Assembly: GCA_949318235.1 (NCBI GenBank)
Contig: OX439133.1
Span: 29,837,367 to 29,901,366 of the forward strand
DNA: 64,000 bases
Reading direction: 5' to 3'
Source: Ecdyonurus torrentis
Taxonomy: Eukaryota > Arthropoda > Insecta > Ephemeroptera > Heptageniidae
Below are positions 1 to 11,816 of this stretch, piece by piece; position 1 is the stretch's first letter; each line of letters begins with the position of its first letter. The position numbers and the translations under genes were made by a program. Under the pieces are notes generated by a model that worked only from the letters and a program-made list of their open reading frames with translations, was not told the origin of the DNA and did not search any database.

Positions 1-1028
1 TACCAAATATGTATTAAAATTGTTAAGTATTTTGTTGTTTATGCGTGTAAAAACTTTTTAGCCACTCCTGGCGTATCTTCCCATATTTTTCGGAAGAACA
101 AACCTCCAGTAAAAGTGTTGAAAGAACTAGTGGTTCAATTTCAATCCATAAATGCGGTTTTGCTCTTTTGTCATTTCAATCTAAAGTAATCAATCAATAT
201 AAAACGAATTTTACTTTTTAATGTAAAACAATTAAAATACTTTGATTTTTTTTTTTAAATATAATATCCCCTTTATTTTATCAAAGCAAAATAGTCACTT
301 TTTACAATATAATATTTCGTCTAAATTTTCTAATTTCTACTATTTTACTTTTTTTTTTTTTATTCTTATAATATATATTACAATTTTTTTTTGGTAAATA
401 AATTCCTTATAAAATGAAAGCACGTGATATTGAATGTTTTATTACGCAATATATGTATTTAAAATTTAAAATTGATACAATTAATTAAAATTAATATAGA
501 TTTTTACGTAATATATAGCTTTCAATATCCCGTGATTTTATTATACAATCAATTTATTTTCTTAGAATTTCATATTAAACCGATTTTTTTTTTTATCTAA
601 AAAAATTTCAGATTTACGCAGGTAACAATTGCAACTTCATTGTTGGTGGCCCAGATACTACACTCTACAGTCATGAGACATTTCATAACAACAGTTAACC
701 CCTTTTTATAATCTCTTTGCGGCGCCATAACATTGCATGTGCATTGTGTCGCGTATTAATTTGTATATAATTATGTTTGTGAGAAGAAGTTTTTAACAAA
801 ATCCCCTTGATTCGCGAGTCGTGACATGCGTGGTCAATGTATTAGTCATAATTTTGCCAGGTAGCGGACTGTCAAATATATTTTAACCTGTTCGCGGAGT
901 AAATTTTTTACAGCAAGCACATTCAGTGAGATGAAAATGTTTGATGAGCAATTTAAGAAATATATCCAGAGCTATACAATTTTTTTTATCAATAATATTA
1001 AGTGAGAAAAAAAATATCCAAATCAAAC
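1..1028. other. AT-rich sequence, nothing recognised
   Basis: Poly-T tracts and low-complexity sequence. Slightly more complex stretches at 60-160 and 610-900 show no extended frame or repeat ends that I can place. Confidence 0.5.
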
Positions 1029-1236
1029 TTAATTGAGGGTTGTATATATGGCTTGTTATCTCAAAATTAAAAAATAAAAATAAAACTCTAGAACTTTATG
1101 ATATCATTTGAAAAAAACTGTAACAGCTACCTATGATAAAATTTTCAAAACCCGTGACCATCAGATAAGAGAGAAAATAATTATTGAAATTAAAAGGGGC
1201 TAAAAATCATAATTTAAAATCTAGCCTGGTGACCCC

Positions 1237-1272
<36 letters not shown>

Positions 1273-1373
1273 GTACCATATCCTAATGTATCACTGTGCA
1301 AAATTTCAGATTTTTCTTTCTTCATAATAGTTTTAGTAAAATCCCGCAGTAGTACTTGATTTCCCGCCTTTAA
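1029..1373 (-). mobile_element. Family F MITE (TTAA-flanked, piggyBac-like)
   Basis: It is bounded by TTAA at both ends. It contains the family landmarks ACCATCAGATAAGAGAGAAA, AAATCTAGCCTGGTGACC and AATCCCGCAGTAGTACTTGA in the order seen at 33312-33641, and a 28-base T-run in the middle. Confidence 0.6.
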
Positions 1374-1740
1374 CATACCTATATGAATTTACATTTTAAA
1401 TATTACGTAATATCGTTAAATTATATAACAATAATATTTTTCTTATGTTAAGTAAAGTGGCATTTTAAAATTGCGTTTTGCAAAGTGTACTTAAGCAGAT
1501 ATTGTTTTGTATACTGATGGTCAGTGATGGTATATATATAGGAGAAAGAAGGGAAATAAATAATTTTGAAAGTTGCTCTTATATTCTTTTAAATGATTCT
1601 TTAGGATGATAATTTTAAATATTCAATGAAAAACGGAATAAAAAAAACGTAAACATATTAAATATTACGTTTGATTATATAATATTTTATTTTATGATTG
1701 ATAAAAAAGTTAAAATAAAACCTTTATAATATTTATTACT

Positions 1741-2116
1741 TTAAAGTAAAGTGAATAATTATATACTACGGAATTTGACTAAAAAGTTATTGTTATAAAG
1801 AAAGAAAAATCTGAGATTTGGCACAATGATGTACAGTATAGGATACTAATTAATAAGTATGTCTATTTAAAAATGAAATAACATTGGGGAGTTATCATGC
1901 TAGATTTATTTATTTTATTATTATTTGAAGTTTTACAACCTCTCTTATAAGAGCCTGTGTTAATTAAAATAATTATTTTCTTTGATCGTCACGGGTTCTG
2001 ACAATTTTATCGTATAGGATAGCTGTTACTATTAACTTCCAAATAACATCATAAAGTTTGCAAGTTTGATTTTAAAATTTTAAGATACAAAAAAGCCATC
2101 GAAATACAAACGTTAA
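1741..2116 (+). mobile_element. Family F MITE, diverged
   Basis: It begins TTAA and carries ACTACGGAATTTGACTAAAA, ATCGTCACGGGTTCTGAC and CATCATAAAGTTTGCAAG in the F order, ending TTAA. The middle has diverged. Confidence 0.5.
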
Positions 2117-2301
2117 ATTGCTCACATATATTTCATAAATTCTTTTTTTTTCTCTCTGTTCGCACTGTGCACATATTCATAATCTCAAATTATTATATTT
2201 TTATTTATTAAAACTTAATCGGAGTTAGCAGACGTTTTATTTGGCTTGTATTTTGTAAAACGTTTTACTCTCATTATTTTGTGTGTGCACCAAGTGTTAA
2301 C

Positions 2302-2305
<4 letters not shown>

Positions 2306-2385
<80 letters not shown>

Positions 2386-2402
2386 AGAGAGAGAGAGAGA
2401 GA
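2306..2402. repeat. (AT)n followed by (GA)n
   Basis: About 38 AT units to 2382, then GGGAGAGAG to 2402. Confidence 0.95.
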
Positions 2403-3047
2403 ATTAATAAAAATATTATTTTTATTTGCGGGTATATAACTACATAATCACTTTAATATTTGCGTAATTATATGTAGTTATTATTAATATAATTATTAAT
2501 TGCATTTACTTTCAAAAGAAAAAAAAATCTGCAATTGCGTGAATAAAATGCCTTTCGTTTCATTCACACACTATGAAAGAAAAAATTTAAAAGTTCCAAA
2601 TTTTATATACATGTAAAATCATAATTTACATACTAACCATTATATTATTTACAGCAATATTTAAATAAAATGATAGTAAAAATAATTATTATTATTGCAG
2701 TTATTCATTGTTTCACAATTCAATCTCTGATCTTACTCTGGCTCGTACAATCTTCTCGTAAAAAAATATATTGATGTGAAAAGTAACTTCGTTTTAATTT
2801 ATTTTTTGTCATTAAATTTCACCCAATTTTTTTCTTTTTTCTTTTAGTCGGTAGCTAAGATGATGCATTAATTTGAAATTTACTAAATAAATTATGTTTT
2901 TGCCTAAAAGTATTTTTAAATAATTTTCTTCCCAGCCTAAAATACACGCGCGGCATATGGCACTTCGTAGTTCCTCCCACACTCGATAGTTCGGTAAAAA
3001 ATCCGCTAGGGGGAGACTCAACGTAACACGGTCCATTTAAGTAAATT

Positions 3048-3198
3048 TTAAAAATTATTTTCTCTCTTATCTGATGGTCACGGGTACTGAAATTTTTATC
3101 ATGGGTAGCTGTTATCATTAAGTTTGAGGTGAAATAAAAAAATTTGGAAGTTTTCTTTTTAGATTTTGAGATACAAGACAACTAAAGCCAACCCTTAA
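3048..3198 (+). mobile_element. Family F MITE, right part only
   Basis: It contains TCTTATCTGATGGTCACGGG to AACCCTTAA as in full copies. The left half is missing or unrecognisable. Confidence 0.55.
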
Positions 3199-3603
3199 GC
3201 GTGACTCATCTCTTTAAAAGATCCATAACTCCCACACAGAGTCTTCAACTCCCGCGAAAAATCTCTTCCCACGTGCTCCTCCCCTGCCTTGTCTCGACCA
3301 GTAAATAATAAACAACGAATTCAATGCAGATCGTCCATGTTGCAGCAAAAATTTCAAACTCCAATTTTTTTTTTTACAACAATACGTAGCCGTAACTCCC
3401 AACATTAAAAACAATGGTATTCTGAATTCTGATAGAGTAAAAAAGTAGAGTTAAGGCCATTGTTTGTAGTGTATGGAAAATTGGAGTATTGTTTGTAAAA
3501 AAAAAAAAAAAACTAGAATTGTGGCTTTTTGGCGCAACGTGGACGATATAATAATAAATAATTTTCATTTATTAATCTTGTCTGTTCTATTGTTATAATT
3601 ATA

Positions 3604-3610
3604 ATTACAG
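3604..3610 (+). promoter_or_regulatory. Splice acceptor upstream of the nuclease exon
   Basis: About 45 bp of T-rich sequence from 3565 runs into ATTACAG, ending at 3610. The coding frame opens directly behind it. No matching upstream exon or donor could be recognised in 1-3560, so the first exon is non-coding, very short, or outside the window. Confidence 0.5.
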
Positions 3611-4210
3611 ATAGCAATGGATGGCGATTCGTCATGGCGCCTTGGTGTAACGTGGCGATGGTTACTTCTAGAAAAAAAAGTGGATCGAGATGACTGCATT
3701 CTAATATATGACCGAAGCTCTAGCCCTATCGTGTACTCTATATGGAACACTAGGTATTGCAGAGTAGAATACGTGTATGCTGAAATATCACGCTATAAAC
3801 GTGATGGAGAGAAAACCAGTGACAATCCAAAATTAGCAGCTGTTGTTCGCAATCGCGGAATTCCGAATGACCACTGTGGTCATTTAGTGGGTGCTCAACT
3901 TGGTGGTCGCATGACATTCTATAACCTGGTCCCTCAAAATGGATACATTAATAGCGGATTTGGACGTGAAGCACGCTATTACTGGTCATATATTGACAGT
4001 TTTATTGCTGATAGATTACAAAGTGGGTCAACGTTTGAAATACAATATGCACCAATATATGATGATAATGTATCGAACACACGCCCAACTCAAATCCATG
4101 TGTTACACAGACAAACTTGTAACGGGGAAATTCGTGTGATGCATTTTATCGCTCCTAATTCGATGGAAATGGAAGAAATGGAAGTTATTAGCAGAGGTTC
4201 TGGTTTTTAA
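3611..4210 (+). CDS. DNA/RNA non-specific endonuclease domain (bacterial toxin-type), terminal or single exon
   Basis: The open frame starts right after a convincing splice acceptor (T-rich tract, then ATTACAG at 3604-3610). The first ATG is at 3617, and the frame is open between acceptor and ATG, so coding could begin in an unseen upstream exon. From the ATG it encodes 197 residues with no signal peptide. Residues about 60-160 carry the hallmarks of the Endonuclease_NS_2-like family: a D-H-C-G-H motif (Asp85 to His89, His89 the presumed catalytic general base), then L-G-G, then N-L-V-P-Q-N (residues 103-108; Asn presumed to help hold the metal) and a following N-S-G. This family cleaves DNA and RNA and is common as the toxic tip of bacterial polymorphic toxins. 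Here it sits in animal DNA behind an intron signal, which suggests old horizontal transfer. The frame ends at TAA 4208-4210 but continues open beyond it. The fold assignment is from motif memory, not a search. Confidence 0.7.
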   Translation: MAMDGDSSWRLGVTWRWLLLEKKVDRDDCILIYDRSSSPIVYSIWNTRYCRVEYVYAEISRYKRDGEKTSDNPKLAAVVRNRGIPNDHCGHLVGAQLGGRMTFYNLVPQNGYINSGFGREARYYWSYIDSFIADRLQSGSTFEIQYAPIYDDNVSNTRPTQIHVLHRQTCNGEIRVMHFIAPNSMEMEEMEVISRGSGF

Positions 4211-4813
4211 CCAGAATTGAGTAAAATTATTGCTGAATGGCAATCAAAGCAATGCAAAAGTGAGGACTTGAAAAAGTACAAGCGATTTGATGGTGATCCT
4301 GATTTAGATAAAGACTTTAATTGCTTTGGTGAGAAAAAACAAAAAGACTCAAATCAATCCGCGACACAACACGAAAATTCTGAGTCATCGAATTCTAAAA
4401 ATAATTCAAAATCAGCAAGTTCAAACCAAAACGCGGAAGAAAAAACAAATCCTGAATCATCGAATTCGAAATACAATTCAATTTCAGATTCAGGCTCTAA
4501 GAATTTAGACTCTTATGATTCAAGTTCAGCTTCAGATTTAGAAAACACAAATGGTAGCAGCTCAAAATCAAGTTTCTGGGAAATTAAGCGTAGACCAAAT
4601 ACAGTAAAAAGAGTTGCTTTAGAAAGTATTCCAGTGGTTAGTTCTGTCGTTGATATTATCGACGCTGCTGAAGACTTTGGGGAAGGTCGTGTATTGCAAG
4701 GTTCAGTAAACCTTGTCGTTGGAGGAACTTGTCTTGTGCTTGATTTGTTTGGAGCGTCTCTATTACGTGGTGGTGTGAAACATTTAAATAAATTACGTTG
4801 CCTTAAAAAATAA
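4211..4813 (+). pseudogene. C-terminal continuation of the nuclease gene after an in-frame stop: Ser/Asn-rich linker plus hydrophobic tail
   Basis: Directly after the TAA at 4208-4210 the same reading frame stays open for 200 codons to a TAA at 4811-4813, with no ATG near its start. That favours one original protein split by a nonsense change (or read-through, or an assembly error) over a second gene. The first ~45 residues are charged. The next ~75 are low-complexity Ser/Asn/Lys/Asp (two SSNSK-type repeats). The last ~65 are hydrophobic and Gly/Val-rich, with a PVVSSVVDIIDA segment and a VVGG segment. Such Gly-rich hydrophobic hairpins occur beside toxin domains in bacterial and eukaryotic homologues, but I cannot name this one. 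The bias to small polar residues and intact codons shows the segment was protein-coding recently. It ends 33 bp before an AATAAA signal. Confidence 0.55.
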
Positions 4814-4845
4814 CCAATCTAATATGATATGTAGTAAATCTTTGT

Positions 4846-4851
4846 AATAAA
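4846..4851 (+). terminator. Polyadenylation signal AATAAA of the nuclease gene
   Basis: A canonical AATAAA lies 33 bp after the TAA at 4811-4813 and is followed at once by a GT/T-rich stretch. This places the likely transcript end near 4865-4880, just before the pentanucleotide array. It supports a transcript covering both halves of the broken frame. Confidence 0.5.
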
Positions 4852-4910
4852 GTGTCTTTAAATGATAAAATAATCTTCTTCCTTCTTCTGCTTCTCTATC
4901 TTCTTTTCTT

Positions 4911-5112
4911 TCCTCTCCTCTCCTCTCCTCTCCTCTCCTCTCCTCTCCTCTCCTCTCCTCTCCTCTCCTCTCCTCTCCTCTCCTCTCCTCTCCTCTCCTC
5001 TCCTCTCCTCTCCTCTCCTCTCCTCTCCTCTCCTCTCCTCTCCTCTCCTCTCCTCTCCTCTCCTCTCCTCTCCTCTCCTCTCCTCTCCTCTCCTCTCCTT
5101 TCCTCTCCTCTC
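4911..5112 (+). repeat. Pentanucleotide (TCCTC)n array, about 40 units
   Basis: An almost uninterrupted CTCCT-type repeat of 200 bp with one C-to-T change near 5100. It starts about 60 bp after the polyadenylation signal of the nuclease gene. All-pyrimidine on this strand, so triplex- or H-DNA-prone. Confidence 0.95.
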
Positions 5113-5154
5113 GTTCTATTATTTTCTTTTTTTCTCTTTTTTTTTTGTCTGTAA

Positions 5155-6345
5155 TAAATATATATATTTAATAATTATTATACCAAATAAAACACGATGT
5201 TATTTTGAACAGCCAGAATTATGTAATATCACAATTTTAATTAAACGCGTTGAGAGAAAGAAACTGTAGGGAAAGATGTACCAGATGTATTCCTTTCTTT
5301 AGTTCAAGGGTACTGCAGACTTTGAAATGTTTTAAATAAGGGTTTACGCTCAAATCCTTCTGTTTAAATATTTAAAACAAAGATCGTAAAAGAATATTTA
5401 ACAAAAAAATTTTAAACTTAAGTTGTTTAATACTTAATAATTTATAATATAGGCATAGCTTTGATATTTTAATTATTTAAAAAGTAAAATGTTGTTAGTG
5501 TAACAGTAATTCGTTCTTTTTATTTACAATTTTTTTTAATAAAAAAAACATTTAAAAAAGAAAAACGAGACAGTGGCAGAGATACAGACAACAGAGATAG
5601 GGAGCGAACAAAAAACAGGTTGAGTTGGGCAGCACGAGGATTGTTTGGCTTGCTAGAGAAGAATTTTTTTGGTAACATTTTTTACTGATCCACGCTTTCA
5701 TGTGCCTTGGGACGTGGGGGTCACATGCACATGAATGTAATCTAGTCACTGTTTGCCTTAGCGGCAATTTCACCAGTCGACAAAAAGTAGCTCGAGCTGA
5801 TCACCTGAGCTGGATAGAAGCAACTTCTTCTCTTCTTCGTCAATCTTCGTCTGCTTTTTCCAAACTTCGTGTCAAACAACTCAATATTTAATTTACATAA
5901 AACGAGAGATTTCTCGTTTACTCATAATATTTTGTGGAGCGCAAAAATGGATCAAATTTGAATGGTAATCTTTTATTATAAGTCCACTCGGTCCACTGTA
6001 CATTATATGTACGTAATACATAAAAAATTGTTATTTCAAGAAATTTTAGTAAAATTTAAAATTTCCCCTTATTACTTGAAGTATTTACTTTATGATTGTT
6101 AATTCAGGGGTTAAATAAGGTAATATTTCAGTTAATAATAATAAAATAAAAAAACTACCCTAAATGAAAAAAAGGGGTGGAAATTACTTTTTCCCATAAA
6201 TTTTATTCCATTTTCATGCATTTAAAATATTAATATTTTTTTACCTTACAAAGTAGAAAAATAGAAAGTAATTGGAGAAATAAAATTGCAAAAAATCACC
6301 CTTAGTTAGAAAAAACAATGTATTCCTTTTTAAAATATCATATAC

Positions 6346-6347
<2 letters not shown>
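5155..6347. other. Gene-free stretch after the nuclease gene
   Basis: A more complex patch at 5560-5890 has only short frames (about 60-70 codons) on both strands and no family resemblance. The rest is AT-rich. Confidence 0.4.

Positions 6348-6386
<39 letters not shown>
6348..6386. repeat. (AT)n microsatellite
   Basis: About 19 AT units. Confidence 0.9.
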
Positions 6387-6388
<2 letters not shown>

Positions 6389-6439
6389 TATATCACATAT
6401 ATTTATACACATCTTATTGCTCATAAGTCAGTATAAGGC

Positions 6440-6688
6440 TGGAGCAATTTTTTACAACTTTCACTGAAAATAAGCTAACTTTTGGGTTGTTATTGTTTTG
6501 CTTTTATACTTGTAAACACGATAACGATTCAACCTCCTAAAAACATCAATGTTCTAAAAATGTTGATAAGTGTTTTTAGACTGGCTGAGATTGTCATGTT
6601 CTCATACTGGCCTATGTTATTCACATAACCAATATGGCGTCAACTTTAACATGAGTGCAGACATATATAGGGTCATATATACAGACAT
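6440..6688 (+). mobile_element. Family A MITE, left-truncated
   Basis: It has ATTCAACCTCCTAAAAACAT, CATACTGGCCTATGTTATTC and ATGGCGTCAACTTTAACATG in the A order. The TGACGTCA end is missing. Confidence 0.5.
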
Positions 6689-6690
6689 TG

Positions 6691-6999
6691 TATAGGGTCT
6701 ATTCATTCATGTTAAAGTCGACGCCATGTTGGATAACTCAATAACATGGGTGGCATAGGAAAATAATTCATTTTGCCAGTTTAAAAACACTATGCAATAT
6801 TTTTGAGAGCATTGATGCTGTAAATATGTTGAATTAGTATCTCAAGTATGTAAGAAAAATAACAAAACCCAAAAAATTAACTGATTTTCCAAAGAAAATT
6901 GGCTTAAATGAAGTTTGTCCTATGCTTAGCACTGTTATGCACTACTCCAGTATGGCCTCCAAGCGCAATAAATGTGACATCATCCGCATACACCCTATA
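6691..6999 (-). mobile_element. Family A MITE, complete (309 bp)
   Basis: TATAGGGTCTATTCATTCAT at the left and CATCCGCATACACCCTATA at the right. It contains GGCATAGGAAAAT and TTTGTCCTATGC (the paired boxes) and GCCATGTTGG/TATGGCCTCC. It abuts the preceding A copy. Confidence 0.75.
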
Positions 7000-7231
7000 A
7001 AGAACTCTGAATTAGCTCACAATAATATAGTATATTGATTCAATAAACATGTATTATACAATATAATATTAAGTCATGTTCTTATTAGAGTGAGAGAGAG
7101 GGGGGGCGGGGAGAGAGTAGTCAAATGTTGAGAAGGTCTATAATATGCCTTTAAAAGTTGCGTCATTGAAGCAACGTGAAGCAATCTTCTTATATTTTAC
7201 ACTACTTTTGTAAGTGAGCAACTATATGATA

Positions 7232-7400
7232 TTGACTGATAAGGAACAACAGTTTTGAAGACAACTATTAGTAATTTCGCTCACATCCACTTGCGTTTCG
7301 ACCTACTGCGCATGTGTAGTCAGTTGAAACGGAAGCGGATGTGACCAAAATCGCTTATACATTGTCAGTATCAGAACCGTTGTTCCTTTACTAGTCAATA
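7232..7400. mobile_element. Family D palindromic MITE, complete
   Basis: TTGACTGATAAGGAACAACA at the left and GTTGTTCCTTTACTAGTCAA at the right. The inner arms TCACATCCACTTGCGTTTC and GAAACGGAAGCGGATGTGA flank a GCGCATG centre. Confidence 0.7.
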
Positions 7401-8828
7401 CATCACAATGTACTGTACGTAATTGAAATATAGCTTATTAAACATAAATACACATTTTTCAGTGTTGTAGTCGATCACCCTTTTTTCGATCCGATCACGA
7501 TCCGATCAACGAGATACTTAGTTTTATTTGAAAATAGATATCATTTCCTTTTGTCACTTTATTTTTGATATCATTGAAAAAAAAAAGTATTATTATTTAT
7601 TATGCTTTTTTTTTTTTTTTTTTTTTTGCAGTGTATTTTTTTTAGAATAAAAATAAAAATAAAAAATTGCTGGCTAAAATGTTTTATTTCTACTTTATTA
7701 TTTATTATTTTATTTTGCTGTAATATAGCATTTATTTTGTGTAGTTCAATAAATTTAAAAAAAGTTTATAATTTTATATATAAATACAGCGTATTGCACA
7801 TGAGTATAAAACTATTAATTTTATATAACTGTTTTGTTTTTTTTCCCCTTTAACATTTATATATCATAATATAAATAAAATGTTCAAAATCTTATATATC
7901 AAAACAATATAAATCACTGTTATATATAAAATAAAACTAATAGTAATTAAATAATATGCCCTCACTTTCAGCACAATTGAGAAACACGAATATAATTTTA
8001 AGCTATATATCCACTTCAGTCCCCAGCTTTTTTAAAAATTATATCATTGTCGTAAATTTCAACCACTTTTTTGTGCGGATTTCAGAATGACAAAAATATG
8101 CTACTTTTGTCAATAAGGTTTTCTTGCTTTTGCGGATCCCCTATATACCCACTCCAGAATGCTCAAGATAGCTTTAAAAATTACGTAAATTCAGGGGCGT
8201 TTTCTAGTCCAATTTTTGTATATCTATTTTTTATCTCAATTTTTTCAATTTTTGTCTTTTTATAAATTTTGTTTATTTTTCATTAAATTATCTGATGTCT
8301 ACAGTATGGTACTGAAGAGGTTATGTTTTTTGTATAAACAGTAACTCCTATGCTTATGCAGTTACAGTGTTATTTAGTTCAATGTCGATATTTTAAATGT
8401 ATATATTTCGTACTATCTATCTTACTTTTGTCAACTTTGTTTTCTGTGTGTATATGCACTTTTCACGGCCGTCACGAATGGTGTATAATATAAGAATTTC
8501 CTATACACGGACCAAAATAAAATATACTGAAGTTAATTTTTATAAACTGTGTACACAAAACATTTTTATTTTAGCGAGAGCAAGAGAAGCAATGATGGCT
8601 GCTATCCAAATAAACATTCCTCGCATTAAGCTCGAAGATCCAACTTTATTTTTAATTTCATCGCTGCTGGCCATTAGACCTTGAATTATATAAATATAAA
8701 GTTTATATTTCAGGGACGGAAACAACGTACATGCAAGGGTAGTTTAATTTAATGATGTTATTTTTGTGAAATATTGATAGTCTACTTTTTCACTTTCTTG
8801 ATGTTTTTTTATGCCATTTTTTGTTTAC

Positions 8829-8945
8829 TCTGTCTCTGTCTCTCTCTCTCTCTGTCTCTCTCTCTCTGTCTCTGTCTCTCTCTCTCTCTGTCTCTCTCTC
8901 TCTCTGTCTCTCTCTCTCTAACTCACCCACACTGTCTCTCTCGAT
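8829..8945. repeat. (TC)n with (TCTG) interruptions
   Basis: Pyrimidine-rich run of CTCT and CTGTCT units. Confidence 0.9.
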
Positions 8946-9601
8946 GCACTGAAAGATATAATTACGTAATCTATAGGCATATGTTATACGTGCAAAAATA
9001 AATTTAATAATTATGCCAGCTCATTTTCATTACAATTTGTTTAATACAGCATAAATATTATGTTTTACTATACTATATATTTATATATTATATATGTTGA
9101 TCATTAATGCTATAATGACAAGCGCAGCATAAAATATACGTAATTTATGCAGATTTTACGATAATATAGCACACGGAGCTAGAAATTAAATAATTTATGC
9201 TGTATTTATGTCAATATAGCATTAATATTGTTAAATTGGAATAACGTAAATACTTATGGTCTGTAACGTAGTATTAATTTGTTGTAATTCGTCACATCTT
9301 AATGTTTCCTGCTTAATTATTTATTTTATTTTGTCAGGTAAAATTAAGTTACAGTTGACTATAGCGCAGTGAGCAAACATTGCATGTATATTATCTCTTA
9401 TTTCTATAGTATATAAGATAAGGTATATTTATAAACTAGCTCATGCTTTGGTTTTACAAACTAATTGTGGACTTTATTCCCAATTGTGGGTTAGATTATC
9501 GTGTTTACGATAACGATATTTGGTTATCGATGCGTTACAGTATATTAATAATTTTATAAAAGTTACCATTATCGTTAATAATCAATTAGTTTTACTTTAT
9601 G

Positions 9602-9741
<140 letters not shown>

Positions 9742-10053
9742 TAAAAATATAAGAAACTTTCAGAAAAAGTATATACGAAATGAATAAATAAATAATAATA
9801 AAAAAAAACTGAATTAGGTGGGTATTTATTGTAGGTATAGTACAGTCATGAAGCAAGATTTAAAATATATAATTTGGAAAAAAAATTCAGTTTGATTTAG
9901 TTATTCTTATCGAAAAACTATCGATATATAGTATTGTTATCGTGGACGGACGATGTTGTAAAAATAATGATAATATATATTAAAATTTATAGAGTGAGGC
10001 TAGATTATAGTATAATTATAGAAATGTTGGGTATCAAACCCAAGACTGATGTA

Positions 10054-10173
10054 CAGCTCTGGTCAAAAGTTCCCAAACGGGGCAGCGGCGGCCGCTGCGT
10101 TTTCTCATAAAGATAACATAGAGTGGTTGCGGGTTGCCTATGCAAATCGTTCGGGAACTTTTGGCCAGAGCTG
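10054..10173. mobile_element. Tc1/mariner-like MITE (120 bp) with TA flanks
   Basis: CAGCTCTGGTCAAAAGTTCC and GGAACTTTTGGCCAGAGCTG are inverted ends, directly flanked by TA at 10052-10053 and 10174-10175. CAGCTCTGGTCAAAAGT ends with a TA duplication are typical of Tc1/mariner. The centre holds a GC-rich GGCAGCGGCGGCCGCTGC. Confidence 0.75.
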
Positions 10174-10407
10174 TACTTTCAATACAGTTTTACATACACG
10201 TACCTAAATATAAATACGTATAGTAGTTATGCTAACTTATTTTTAGCAAAAATATTTCAGCACAGCAGAATCTATACAATACTGCATAATAACTATATTA
10301 TGCTATAGTATATTATAACTATAGTATAAATATTATGTGGTATAAGGCATAATTATTTATATTCTTTTATTTACCATCATTTATGCTATAATGACATAGA
10401 TACAGCA

Positions 10408-10432
10408 TAATATATATATATATATATATATA
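10408..10432. repeat. (AT)n microsatellite
   Basis: Eleven AT units. Confidence 0.85.
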
Positions 10433-11439
10433 CATTATATGTAATTTATTATTATGAGTTTTTTCTTTCTTCTTCTGTACCACCAACACCGGAATCCTAC
10501 TTGATTCAAGGTGAAGGTGAGAATAATTCAGTACCAATTATGCCAGAAACTGCAGGTTGTATATAGAGAGGTCACAAACTAAGCACTTTGCGCACGATGT
10601 TAGCTGTGCCAAGAACTGCAGCTTTCTGCATGACACGTAAATGCCTGTGCTCGAGGTTTAACTTTTCTCTTGCTTTTAACCAATCATTGCTAACCAGACC
10701 ATTCACAGAAACCACGTGTAGAGAGAAAAGAACTGCTAAAACTCTCAGATGACGTTAGATAATTTCAATGTATTCCTATAGCAAGCATTTCTTCTCACAG
10801 TGCTGAAAAAAAAAAAAAAAAAAAAAAAAAAAAACATGCAATACGCCAGTTGTTATGCCTATTATTATAATATCAGATACTCTCGCACGCTCCCACTCAT
10901 ACTAATACAGATGGTCATAAGGTCAATTTGAAACAATCAACTCAATTGAATAAACATGGAGTGACCTCAACTTTTCACTGTGCCACGAGCAGCACAATAA
11001 TTTGTGTAGATTCTCTACAGACTTGAAACAATGCATCGTCTTGAAGAATATAAATATAGGTTTTGAACTATAAACATACTCTGCATTATTGATTAAAATG
11101 ATTATTTACATCGTTACATTTGTTACAAAAATAAAGTACGTTAAGACATTATTTTTGATAATTGTATTATAGTTCAGCATGCTTGATGCTGCAATTATTG
11201 GCAGTTATATTTGTTGCTTTTTTATAATACGTTCCAATTATTTGAGATTTTTGAAACATTTTACACAGATATGATTGCTTAAGAATCTTTGTTGCTAAAA
11301 TTTCAAAGCCCTAAAATTAGTGAAAGTTTAAAAAAAAAAAAAACTGCCGATAACTGCGGCCTGCCGATAAATAGTACAATTACTATAAAATTTTTTTAGT
11401 TGAATAATTTTTTTTATTTTACATAATGTTAATGTAGGA

Positions 11440-11520
11440 TAAATATAATATTGTAACACTGTGTGTACCGCCAATGTAATGGGCGCAAGCCTTGTTTTTG
11501 TATGCAAATAAATAAATAAA
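11440..11520 (+). repeat. Short LINE 3'-end fragment (TGTACCGCCAATG tail)
   Basis: It shares GTGTGTACCGCCAATGTA and the following GGGC..AAG..TTG..TTTTTG pattern with the tail at 19905-19950, and ends in AAATAAATAAATA. Only the 3' end is left, as is usual for LINE copies. Confidence 0.45.
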
Positions 11521-11816
11521 TACTGTAAAACACTTCTGTTAAATTGAGAGGTTGTATTGTATGTACGGTTATTTTACTTAAAAAAGACTTTTTATTGGTA
11601 TATGGGAATAATATGTATTTTTTATGGGAGATTGCGTCCACTAAAATTTCTATCTGATTGTATTCGAAAAAATTTCATATTATTATTTTGTTATTCCTTA
11701 ATTAATTAAACGTTTGTTTGGTTTTTTATTTACTTATTTGTTTACTTGTAAGTTTTCTTACATTTTTCTATTTGACAGCTATCAGCTTTTTTTATTTATT
11801 GTTTATTATTATTATT

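Noticed and set aside
2855..3181. 108-codon frame on the minus strand
   Set aside because: Part of it is the F MITE, and the rest has no similarity that I recognise.
4217..4813. Independent second gene starting after the TAA
   Set aside because: It has no ATG near its start and shares the frame with the nuclease. One broken gene is simpler.
4852..5154. 100-codon Leu-Ser frame after the nuclease gene
   Set aside because: It is the TCCTC pentanucleotide array read as protein.
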